The translations under genes and the position numbers were made by a program. From Owenia fusiformis (Eukaryota > Annelida > Polychaeta > Sabellida > Oweniidae), in assembly GCA_903813345.2 (NCBI GenBank), contig CAIIXF020000001.1, forward strand, positions 18,869,915-18,929,914: a DNA stretch of 60,000 nucleotides, in the 5' to 3' direction. This document shows positions 47,801 to 57,849 of this stretch, one piece after another; the stretch's first letter is position 1; every line of letters starts with the position of its first letter. The notes beneath the pieces are model-generated. The model was not told where the DNA came from and made no database searches. It was given only the letters and a program-made list of their open reading frames with translations.

Positions 47801-48647
47801 AAAATCACATTTTTTTCTGTGTGAGGCCAATAAATGGTGTCATTTTGTTAACCCTTGCATGAAACATCAATCGTGACATATCTTCACATCCATCGATAAT
47901 CTCATTATATATTTATTACATTTTCTTGATTTAGGTGTGATTGAAGGGCCAGTAGTTGTAGCTGTTGTAGGTAAAGACCATGTAGCAGGGATTGTGGAGA
48001 GTTGGAACAAACACATAGACATAGACTCACTTTGCAGGTCAGTAAACTACCTTAGACTTTACCATACAATATCTTTATACTCTTTCCCTTGATCAAAGGG
48101 GGTTGTTAGGAGCTCAGAATTTCTGGGTTCTTTTCTCTGATTTCATGGAGTTGGCAATATTCACTGCTCTACAGTTAAGACGAATGGCACTCTGTTATCA
48201 GTCTTAAATATGGTGTTTTTATTTCTAACATGTCATGTCTCATTGGAGTTACATGTAAGCCTCAGTCACATTTGATCTATGGCTACCATATGGTGGCTGT
48301 AGTTTCCCAAAATTGATAAGGGATATTAAAAGCAGTACAATGTAGATTTTCTATATCGATTTTGTGAAGCTACAGCCGCTGTACACCCTCCGTAGAGCAA
48401 ATGTGACTGAGGCTTTACTTTGAAACATTTGGATCAGAAGGGAATGATCATTCAAGGTAAATTTTACAAAATGGGTTAAGTGTAATGTAATTATCATTTC
48501 AGGAAACCAAGACCACCATTATTTGGAACAGTATTGAAATGGACTATAGGCATTACTGCAGTAGTGGGGCCTACTTGGATATTTTATAGAGCTTTCAAAA
48601 ATAGACTTACTATAAACAGAATGGAACAACAGTTTAGAGATAGCTGA
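44809..48647 (+). CDS. TraB-domain-containing protein (TRABD-like), eight exons (369 aa)
   Basis: Exons: 44809-45016, 45308-45447, 45625-45768, 45959-46057, 46912-47033, 47330-47478, 47935-48037, 48503-48647, all GT-AG and in phase. The TraB/PrgY family is metalloprotease-related; the role of TRABD itself is not well defined. Two GxxH motifs typical of the family are present: GCNHF (exon 2; GTAHF in human TRABD) and GKDHVAG (exon 7; GMGHVPG in human). Other matches are LESDRHG in exon 3, VHLGDMPADIS in exon 5 and HERDLFLTYNIRTAAQLP in exon 6 (human SERDVYLTYMLRQAARRLE). The last exon encodes a hydrophobic segment (WTIGITAVVGPTWIFY) that may anchor the C-terminus. The N-terminal ~70 residues are not conserved and could be a targeting peptide. 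Intron 4 holds a family C repeat and a long hairpin. Confidence 0.9.
45060..45185. repeat. Dispersed family C, copy 2 (one end only)
   Basis: CAGGCCCGTAGCCAGGGGG at the left, then CTGGCCAAAAATTCTTTCAA and ATCATGCAGTTTTTCACCAT as in the other copies. The right terminal repeat is missing. Confidence 0.65.
45499..45565 (-). repeat. Dispersed family A, partial copy
   Basis: Read on the minus strand: AAAGCATTAACATGCAAAAT, GTCACCACCTGCCATTTGTT, ACAGACACTC. It lies in intron 2 of the TraB-domain gene. Confidence 0.65.
46104..46302. repeat. Dispersed family C, copy 3
   Basis: The right end CCCTGGCTACAGGCCTG is intact. Internal blocks CTGGCCTAAAATTCTTTCAA and ATCATGCAGTTTTCACCATT match copies 2 and 4. 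The left end is degraded next to a run of 13 G. Confidence 0.7.
46401..46559. mobile_element. 159-bp near-perfect hairpin MITE in TraB-domain gene intron 4
   Basis: GGAATAAATAATGATAGGCC at the left is mirrored at the right, and pairing continues with very few mismatches for about 65 bp per arm through AATTCAGCAC and TTGGACAGAATGTT. The loop is only ~20 bp. No coding content. Confidence 0.8.
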
Positions 48648-48817
48648 TAACTTGTAGTAATTATTTATTGTTGAATTGTAGAGAATTAGAATGACACATA
48701 AATGTTGATGTGTATCATTTCTTGACATTCAATTAATCGTGAGTCATTTTTTATCATTAGTTTTAAGCCTGTACGTTGGTTCCTCGGCCATCGGAAAATG
48801 TAAACAGTTTATGATAC

Positions 48818-48823
48818 AATAAA
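48818..48823 (+). terminator. Polyadenylation signal of the TraB-domain gene
   Basis: AATAAA about 170 bp after the stop codon. Motif only. Confidence 0.45.
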
Positions 48824-48941
48824 CATAAATACATGTTTACAAGTATTGTTCAGATTCCCTCTCTTCCATAAACATAAACTTTACACAGAAAATAATATCA
48901 TCAATACTCAGTCATTGATCTTAATTTAATTTCACGTGTAT

Positions 48942-51900
48942 TTATTGTTGACATTTGCTCCACTGTCGCATGGTGCCATTCTGGTTTTGGACACTTGTGG
49001 GGGCCATCTCTGGTACAACTTCTCCATGTTTCACATTCCTGATGCACCCAGTGAATGATGCAACGATGCTACTGAGTATGCCACTCTGGAAACAGTTCAT
49101 CATAGTGTCTCATAAATATAATTATAATATATGACATCATTTGAGCTGTGTACAGTGCAATGTGCTCATTCAACACCTTATTAGATAGTAACAGTTTCAA
49201 ATTCAGGCCCATAGCCAGGATTTGCCAATGGGGGTTCACTTTTTGAAAAATTCCAGGGGGGTTCACTTTTGACAATTTCGGTTCAAAAATGGCCAAAATC
49301 ACTTAATAAGTGCTCAGAATGATGAAAAACTGCATTATTTTGAAAGAATCTTTGGCAAGGGGGAGGTTCTCTCGAACCCCCCCCCCCCCCCTGGCTCCGG
49401 GCCTGGAATTAATCCACCGTTTTACACATTCCTTACTTGATTAGTTGTCAGCTTGGCTGCTCCAACAGTTGCCTTGTTGAAGATCTCTTGGCATGATCCA
49501 TGGGTAGTTTCACTGTCCTGCATGTTCTCTGAGGCGCCATTCAACATCCTCCAGTCAAGTGGAACTGAGATCTACAAATATGGAAAATAATTGAAGATGA
49601 TGATTACCCAGTCCCAGATGCAATGAATTAACTTAGATTTTCTGATTTACCAGTTCCTGATTTACTTTTTTAAAGTTACATCTCATAATGTGACATCAAA
49701 CTAATTGCACCATTAGTGTTTTGTGGAACTGTTTGCAATTTGGTGGTCGGAAGAACTGAAATTTCTCAATGGATTAAACCAACTCTAATGGGCAGATATT
49801 AAAGTGCCACAATGAGAATCGACGATGTCCCAAATGAACAAAAGAATCACCAAACATTTGAATTTATGACAGAAGAAAATGATGTTTACCAGGTAAAAAC
49901 TGATCTGTTGATAATCATCAAGATAGCCCCTAATCATAAAGAACATAGGGAAATTATAAGGAATACATGGGGAGTCAATTGTGAAATGAATGGATTTAGT
50001 ATAAGTCGTATATTTCTATTGGTTGACGGTGGCTCAAAAAGTGTAAATGAAGCAATTCAAAATGAAAGCAGAATTCACAGATATATATATACAACATGAC
50101 TTCTTAATAGATACATATAGGAACCTTACATTTAAAGCATTGATGGGCTTAAAGTGGGGGACAAATGCCTGCAAAAAACAACATATATCCTGAACACTGA
50201 GGACAATGTATTTGTTAACATTCCTTTAGTTATTGAACTCATTATTAAGGAGTTAGAATCGAGTGGAAAACTCCAAAATCACCTATTTTGTCATATTAAT
50301 GTTAAGGTACAACCGATTAGAAAACCTAAAATTAAGTGGTACGGTATGTCCCGAAAATGGAGTATAAACATGGCATGTATATCCCAATTATTGTCTCGGA
50401 AATGCTGTCTTGTACACAAGACATGTTGCCCTTGCAATTCTCAAAGCATCTTTGACTCCACCTTTTTTCTGGCCTTGGATAGATGATGTATATGTTACAG
50501 GAGTTTTGGCAGCTAAAGCTGGAGTACACCATACTCACAAAAAGAATTTAAAAAAAAAGTTTCAACTATGCATGTCTAATCAAAAGAAATGTATGGCGAT
50601 TGAAGTGGATAATATTTACACTTTGGAAAACCATATACTATAACATAATTAAGAAAATATTCTATCTAGAGGGGATTTTATTGTTTATGTAATGCTGCTT
50701 TGTTTTAGTACCAATAACATAATAGGTTGTACGGTGGTGGGGGAAAATTTTGTCATTAGGTGTCCTTATACTGAATGTTAAAACCCTCCAAACTTGTAGC
50801 AACTGATAAGGTTCTGGTAAAATTCAAAACACCGAATTTGCCTTTCCAGTTGCCAACCTTATGGAGGGGGACGTAGTTTTACTCGTACCTCATGCCATTC
50901 TCCATCATCGTATCGTGTGTTGGATTGTTTAAAGATTATTTCCTTCTCTCCACAGTTTGCCATATAGACAAGTCTTCCTTCCTTCAGTGCTACAATTATC
51001 ACACCTTTAGCTTCTGTTGTATGGAAGGCAACAATCGACCCATCTGCCACTGTTGTTTTAAATTCAAGACCAAAAACTCGACTAAAAAGAGAATTTGAAT
51101 GAATATTCATTATTGTAATGATCCAGAATGCACAAAAGGAAAATTTGAAATTCTATACTATATGCATATTATATGCCCCTAATCATAAAGAACATAGGGA
51201 AATTATAAGGAATACATGGGGAGTCAATTGTGAAATGAATGGATTTAGTATAAGTCGTATATTTCTATTGGTTGACGGTGGCTCAAAAAGTGTAAATGAA
51301 GCAATTCAAAATGAAAGCAGAATTCACAGATATATATATACAACATGACTTCTTAATAGATACATATAGGAACCTTACATTTAAAGCATTGATGGGCTTA
51401 AAGTGGGGGACAAATGCCTGCAAAAAACAACATATATCCTGAACACTGAGGACAATGTATTTGTTAACATTCCTTTAGTTATTGAACTCATTATTAAGGA
51501 GTTAGAATCGAGTGGAAAACTCCAAAATCACCTATTTTGTCATATTAATGTTAAGGTACAACCGATTAGAAAACCTAAAATTAAGTGGTACGGTATGTCC
51601 CGAAAATGGAGTATAAACATGGCATGTATATCCCAATTATTGTCTCGGAAATGCTGTCTTGTACACAAGACATGTTGCCCTTGCAATTCTCAAAGCATCT
51701 TTGACTCCACCTTTTTTCTGGCCTTGGATAGATGATGTATATGTTACAGGAGTTTTGGCAGCTAAAGCTGGAGTACACCATACTCACAAAAAGAATTTAA
51801 AAAAAAAGTTTCAACTATGCATGTCTAATCAAAAGAAATGTATGGCGATTGAAGTGGATAATATTTACACTTTGGAAAACCATATACTATAACATAATTA

Positions 51901-53730
51901 AGAAAATATTCTATCTAGAGGGGATTTTATTGTTTATGTAATGCTGCTTTGTTTTAGTACCAATAACATAATAGGTTGTACGGTGGTGGGGGAAAATTTT
52001 GTCATTAGGTGTCCTTATACTGAATGTTAAAACCCTCCAAACTTGTAGCAACTGATAAGGTTCTGGTAAAATTCAAAACACCGAATTTGCCTTTCCAGTT
52101 GCCAACCTTATGGAGGGGGACGTAGTTTTACTCGTACCTCATGCCATTCTCCATCATCGTATCGTGTGTTGGATTGTTTAAAGATTATTTCCTTCTCTCC
52201 ACAGTTTGCCATATAGACAAGTCTTCCTTCCTTCAGTGCTACAATTATCACACCTTTAGCTTCTGTTGTATGGAAGGCAACAATCGACCCATCTGCCACT
52301 GTTGTTTTAAATTCAAGACCAAAAACACGACTAAAAAGAGAATTTGAATGAATATTCATTATTGTAATGATCCAGAATGCACAAAAGGAAAATTTGAAAT
52401 TCTATACTATATGCATATTATAATTTTGTTCATCACAAATATTTTGCCTTTTTGTGTGTATGGATTATTGTGGTGTGTACACAGTATTCAGAGCATTGAA
52501 ATATCAGTTACTGCAAGATTGTGCATATCGGCTCAGATATCGGGTCTAGAGCAGACCCACCTTTCTTGATTGGATTCAGGATTTGTTATCTCATCATCCA
52601 AGATAAACTCCATTGGTTCAGCATCTAGTCCACCATCAAACATTGCACCATTTTCCTGAAGATCTGTTTTAAACAAGGTCTGAAACAAAATGAGATATAA
52701 CTTATAGCGTATTATCACTTGGTGCAAATAAGCCTAAATTTGCTGCAAATGTAGAAACAAAAAGCAGAAAACTGAAACAACAAATTGTTTCATAAACCAC
52801 CATGTATACTGTGTATAAGCAAGATACATGTAGTCATTAAGATGTACTTCTGAATCAAACTTTAATTAATGTAATTTACTTTTATTGTTGTGACATTTTA
52901 TTGTATTTCAGTTATTGTAAAATACATTTTGAAATTTAAAACTAAATTCATTCATGTAAACTAAAATGCTCAAATATGACAAATACAGGGCTGAATGTAG
53001 TGCTATTGTAACTTAGGCTATACAAATTCGCATTTTATGAAGAATTAACAAATTATTGTTTATCACTGGTAAAGAAGAAATACAATGTGTGATGAGATTA
53101 AAATGAAGTAAATTTTGTCTCTTATCAGCTGTTATCATTTAAAATAGCTTCAAATGTGTCCACTCAACATTTGTGACCACTTATTTATATTCTCTTCAGT
53201 TTGTGTCTTCTGAATTAAAAAACAAAAAATAAACAGCTAACCTCATCGAAGAAGTCATTCAGTGGCCTGCTGATAAAATCAAATGATTCCTCATCCTTAG
53301 CAAGACAGTTGCGCTGCGGGAATTTGTGGCACAGAAGTTTACCAGGCCATGGTCGTGCCCGAATCCTTAACATTCTTGCGCAGCTTTTGTACACATCTAA
53401 ACACATGTCTCTGCAGGGCCTGGGTGACTTGATTACATCAGGGATTCCCATGGCTTCTACGTGGGTCTGGGAGCATAGTGGCACTTCCGTTGCACATATG
53501 AACTTGAGAAGATATGGAGAGCATTGAGAACGCAAGATTGGTGACATTTGTTGGAAGATTGTCAGTCTGTGCTGCCGTATGATCTCCACAGATGTTGAGT
53601 TGATTCCCCCAGCATATTGTAATTGTTTACAGAATGGTTGGACTATTGGATGACATTGATCCTCATCTCCTTGAACAAACAGTAAGACAGCCAGCACCAG
53701 AAATGCACCAAAGAAACTCAAAATCTTCAT
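48942..53730 (-). CDS. Secreted Frizzled-CRD plus laminin-G protein, five exons used of six (359 aa)
   Basis: Exons in transcript order: 53730-53242, 52679-52561, 52330-52138 (or its duplicate 51081-50889), 49571-49437, 49085-48942. Exon 1 encodes a signal peptide (MKILSFFGAFLVLAVLLFVQ) and a whole Frizzled cysteine-rich domain with ten Cys, from CHPIVQPFCKQ to FPQRNC. Exon 2 is an acidic linker. The remaining exons form one laminin-G domain: FGLEFKTTVADGSIVAFHTT, RYDDGEWHE, and the closing FTGCIRNV. No transmembrane segment follows, so the protein should be secreted. CRDs bind Wnt ligands or lipids and LamG domains bind matrix or receptors; a Wnt-modulator or matrix role is inference. Collagen XVIII also joins a CRD to a LamG-like (TSPN) domain, but no collagen repeat is present here. 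The LamG exon is duplicated in tandem (see the repeat entries). Confidence 0.88.
49204..49405. repeat. Dispersed family C, copy 4
   Basis: CAGGCCCATAGCCAGGATTT at the left and CCCTGGCTCCGGGCCTG at the right, with GAATGATGAAAAACTGCAT and TTTTGAAAGAATCTTTGGC inside as in copy 1, next to a long C run. In the last intron of the Frizzled/LamG gene. Confidence 0.8.
49812..50643 (+). pseudogene. Beta-1,3-galactosyltransferase-like (GT31) pseudogene, copy 1
   Basis: An intronless plus-strand sequence, antisense within the Frizzled/LamG gene. Ordered GT31 marks are seen in different frames: HREIIRNTWG (RxxxRxTWG motif), then DTYRNLTFKALMGLKW after a frameshift, then YILNTEDNVFVN in the place of the DxD region, and DDVYVTG (ED/DVYxG motif). 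At least three frame changes or stops interrupt it (near 50096, 50172 and 50330-50480). The metal-binding triad normally DDD reads EDN. It therefore cannot make a full enzyme. Copy 1 keeps ~38 more N-terminal codons than copy 2. Confidence 0.8.
49926..51174. repeat. 1,249-bp tandem duplication, unit 1
   Basis: Repeated head-to-tail at 51175-52422. By eye the only difference inside the unit is T at 51078 against A at 52327. The unit contains the GT31 pseudogene on the + strand and the LamG exon (51081-50889) on the - strand. Confidence 0.92.
51175..51892 (+). pseudogene. Beta-1,3-galactosyltransferase-like (GT31) pseudogene, copy 2
   Basis: Duplicate of copy 1 with the same frameshifts, starting at the duplication border just before the HREIIRNTWG motif. 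Because both copies share every lesion, the gene was dead before the duplication. Confidence 0.8.
51175..52422. repeat. 1,249-bp tandem duplication, unit 2
   Basis: Second unit, with the LamG exon at 52330-52138. The junction between units joins CATATTATA to GCCCCTAATC with little or no shared sequence, which fits non-homologous joining or an assembly join. Confidence 0.92.
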
Positions 53731-54132
53731 TCTTGTTTCACCCTGTATGTTCTTCTTGAATATGTAAAATTATTAGTATACTAAAATTTAGAATTCTCAA
53801 AGTGAAAGTTGATTATGTTATCCTCAGACTTGTATTGTCCTTGTGTTCTGATGTCTAAAATGTCTGAGGAACTGAGTTCAAGTGAGGTTTTGTGTGATTT
53901 AAGGCTAGGCATAGATCCGCATTTTGTGGAAATTGAAATGACCTCAGAGCTTTAAATGAGAAATGTATTTGTAATGAACAAAACAACTCCATTCTGGAAG
54001 TATTTTGTCATCATTTGTCAGATTTGATTAAGACTAGAGTATTGTGTTAAGGGATCTTCTGTGACAAAAACAACTGTTACAATGTGTTAAGTATTATATT
54101 TTACTAAGTCAGTCCCACATTATGAATCATAC

Positions 54133-54263
54133 AAGGCATTAACATACAAAATGTCACCACCTGCCATTTGTTTCAGTTGCCAACTGCGGAATGCCACCTG
54201 CTGAGCACAAAAAAGTTGGAGCAACAATATACATGTATCACTACTTTTGGTGGTCATATAAAT
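54133..54263 (+). repeat. Dispersed family A copy
   Basis: AAGGCATTAACATACAAAAT, GTCACCACCTGCCATTTGTT, GGAATGCCACCTGCTG, AAAAGTTGGAGCAACAATAT, then CACTACTTTTGGTGGTCATA. Confidence 0.75.
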
Positions 54264-55255
54264 CCATAAAAATAAGAAAAATCAAACAAAAAATTTGAGA
54301 TAATTGTTCAGTAATTTATTGAACATTTTCATCCACATATGAGATTATATGTAAAATACTAAGGTTCACTTTGACCTATGTGTTGGAAGCGCACTGTGCA
54401 ACGTTCTTCAGGCTAAATGTGTTTTTCAAATAGTTCACTGGTCCCTATTCATATTGTATAACAATTGAATCTAATTTGCAGATTTGTAAGAATTATTAAA
54501 TCAAACATTTGAGTCCATCTTTTTCTCGGGCTTGTTCTGTATCAAGCTACATTTCTTCATAATTGCCTAATTTGTATAAAGGCAGTTAGCACACATTGTG
54601 AAATACGATTACAACGCATCATGTCAAAATGAATTTTAGAATTATGATCAAAATACTACTATTTTAGTTTGAATAAAAGACCCTCTGCTGTCTAAATTTG
54701 GGGTCAAGGAGATTAAGTTATTTTTAAGGCAATATCCCTTAATAAACTGCATTTGAAATGACTAATGAAAAGCACCCTAATGTAATTGTACCCAGTATTT
54801 CTAGCTTTATGTAGATTACATGTTTGCACATTAAAGCGATTTAAGCCAATCTGACATAACAAAATACTTATTTAAGTTCTATATATTTATGTAGTTTTTA
54901 TTTGTCATTTTTATTCAATATTCACCAGTGGATACTAAGTGAACCGTACATACATGAACAGCCTCTTTATTGAAGCAGAAAAAAATTATCTGTTAACACA
55001 TAGAAATATCAACCCATTTGCTGCAAAATTGGGTTTGAAGCATTTTCTCGGAATCAAATGGCCAATTACTGCAAAGAAATGTTTTCCTTTACTGCATTTC
55101 ACTTAATAAATTGTTTATAGTATAAACTAAAATCCAAATGTTCTTCTCAATTATTGGAAATTAACATTGCTTTTTTACTGCAGAGAAGTTTCATCATTTT
55201 TACTGCATTATTCTCTAAATCATAATTTTTTTCATTAAGCAAAATCACTTTAACT

Positions 55256-55528
55256 GCAATGGAAGATATCGTTCCATTTACTGCAATGGAAGATGTCGTT
55301 CCATTTACTCCAATGGAGGATGTCATTCCATTTACTGCACGCAATGGAAGATGTCGTTCCATTTACTGCAATGGAAGATGTCGTTCCATTTACTGCAATG
55401 GAAGATGTTTCATTTACTGCAATGGAAGATGTCGTTCCATTTACTGCAATGGAAGATGTTGTTCCATTTACTGCAATGGAAGATGTCATTCCATTTACTG
55501 CAATGAAAGATGTCATTCCATTTACTGC
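55256..55528. repeat. 27-bp minisatellite, about ten units
   Basis: Consensus unit GCAATGGAAGATGTCGTTCC followed by ATTTACT. One unit has 3 bp less and one carries a 4-bp insertion. Each unit holds AATGGAA and TTCCATT as a 7-bp inverted pair. Three reading frames stay open because the period is a multiple of three (for example MEDVVPFTA on + and AVNGTTSSI on -). These are shadow frames, not evidence for a protein. Confidence 0.92.
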
Positions 55529-56021
55529 ATAACAAAATTGGACTCTACATTTTCAATATTTGCAAGTTAGGTAATACCAATAAACAGAATCTATACCTAA
55601 CACACTGGTTTAGTATATTCATTGCACTGATTGCGCTGGTGCAATTTACTGGATTTAAGAATCCAAATCACAGTTCAAACAAGTTCAGTCCAGAATACAG
55701 AAGCTCCATATAATAGTGTAGTGTTGTGTTGTAGGCCTACACTATGCATGGATATATGCATACTGCAGGAGTAACCATTCTTAGTTTAAAGTTAAATAAA
55801 TTACAATACAGCAGTTTAAATGACTTGTATTGTATCAGACAAAACAAAGGAAATTGAGTATTTCCAAATGTACTCTTGCACCAAAGCTCAAATCCTGCAC
55901 CCCTTCCCTCTATTCTCCAACTAACCTTTCGCTAAATGGAATGAAGGGAGGGGGTGCTCAAGGAGTTGATACAACACTACCACACCGAAGACCTAACTAA
56001 CAAAATGATCAATAAGCGATA

Positions 56022-56096
56022 TACAGGATGTCCATAAAGCTTCTTTACACAGACTTTGTATTGTAACTTTGAAGTGACTTTACGGACACCCAATAT
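56022..56096. mobile_element. 75-bp inverted repeat with TACAGGATGTCC end
   Basis: TACAGGATGTCCATAAAG at the left is imperfectly mirrored by CTTTACGGACACCCAATA at the right. It resembles a minimal Tc1/mariner-type MITE related to, but distinct from, 22673-23291. Confidence 0.5.
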
Positions 56097-57849
56097 ACAC
56101 ATAATTACACAGGGAACTGAAGATTAAATGCTATTCACTAACAATGGATAGTAATCACATTCAGTGTCCATTATACGCAGTCTTCTACAATTCAGAAACT
56201 TGTAGACTTGAAAAACAGGACAAATCAAAAAACTAAAATATTCCAACTAAACTAACATTTAAATATGAAAATCTGTCCAGTCATATTTATAACAAAATAT
56301 AAAAATAAGTTTCACGATCTGAGCCTGGTCAATCAATACTAATAGTCTGTCCATCTTAACATGCTTGACATACAATGATAATTTGGCAAAACTCACTAGT
56401 ACAGCTTTCCTGAAATACCTCTATTTACATAAACTAAAATAAATTATTACATAAGTAAAGAACAATCATAATTATGCAATTATGTTATTTCTCCAGTAGA
56501 CTAGCTTGCATCAACCCTTAATCCCAACTCTGTATTCCTAGCCTAAATGTCACATATAACCAATGTTTCAAGGAATTTGGAACAAGGGGAAGGATAAAAA
56601 AAGGATTTGATGCATAACTATTCACTTAAATGAACAAATTAAGTTGTTCTGGAAATTACAAGTCTACTTGGTATGAAAAACCTATTATGGAAATGATGAC
56701 AGAAATTGTAAAATATTGTTTTAATTCAAATTATTGATTTGCTATTGAAGAAATGAGGTGTTTTGTATGTTTTGTATAATACTGTTGTTTAAATATACAA
56801 AATATAAACATGAGATATGTACAGAGTACAAAAAGAAAAAACAGTCGCAGAACAAATATATATAAGTAGAAAGGTACATGTTCCTTCAATGCAGATAATT
56901 TGCGTGCTCTGATATAGTTCCTATTAGCACAGAAAAAATTTTCAGGTGAAAGACGCACACAGACAGTGTCAGAACAAAGTTCTAGACTATGTTATATGCT
57001 CAAGAAACTATACAGTATAAATACGCCTACAGCTGCTAAACCTACATGGTAGATTGATTATCCAATAGGAAAACACATCAATATAAACAATAGAAGCCCT
57101 ACAATCCCAGAATTCATGAAAATCTGGGAGTGAAGTCCCTCCATCATGTCTATGATACTATATGACTTTACAACACTTCTTGTCGAACTTCAGATTATAC
57201 AAAAGCTACCAATCTCTGCCAAACAAGTATTCCATTAACAACATTTATTTGCCCAATGTGAATTTTTCTGACATGAACACTAACTGGATTTCAACATATA
57301 AAGCGTATATAAATATTTCCTTTTAATTATATAGTACAACTTTTAAATGGTAAACAAATATCAAAACTGGGATTTATTTACATCTGTGGTTTAATAGTAT
57401 ACAGCATGATTCAAACAACTTGTAACTTTTCATAAGCTAATCTTCATGATAAACAATGTTCCGTAATTACGACCATATGAAATATGAAAACATGGCATTA
57501 CAAAATGCTCAATCAAAAATCTATTTACCACAATATAATTGCAGTTATGAGTCGTATAATTCTCTGGTACCCTGGGTAGTGGGTACATTAATCATTTTCC
57601 TGCTTTTTGGCCTGTAACATGATTTTCTTTTATTTATGATTTTTATGAAGCTTTTTGATCAATCATATAAGTATGAAGCACAATTTTTTCTATTTTTAAG
57701 TATCATTATGAAACATTTTCAGAGAATCGTGACCAAACACTGAAAAAACGAATGATTTCTTTGACTTTCCATGTATAAATATTTTAAATTCCAAATACAA
57801 ATGCAACACTTGGACTGAAACTGCTAGCTCCTGTATAACCCTGACCCCG

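Larger units (their letters stand above)
53731..57849. other. Intergenic stretch between Frizzled/LamG and lipin genes
   Basis: No gene is supported. It contains a family A copy (54133-54263), a 27-bp minisatellite (55256-55528) and a small inverted repeat (56022-56096). The last part is probably lipin 3' UTR on the minus strand; AATAAA on that strand occurs at 57634-57629. Confidence 0.5.

Noticed and set aside
49812-50099. A functional beta-1,3-galactosyltransferase gene
   Set aside because: Conserved blocks are spread over different frames with several shifts and a changed DxD-type triad, so it is called a pseudogene.
55147-55570. Overlapping open frames with MEDVVPFTA or AVNGTTSSI repeats
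   Set aside because: Produced by a 27-bp tandem repeat; open in several frames on both strands at once.
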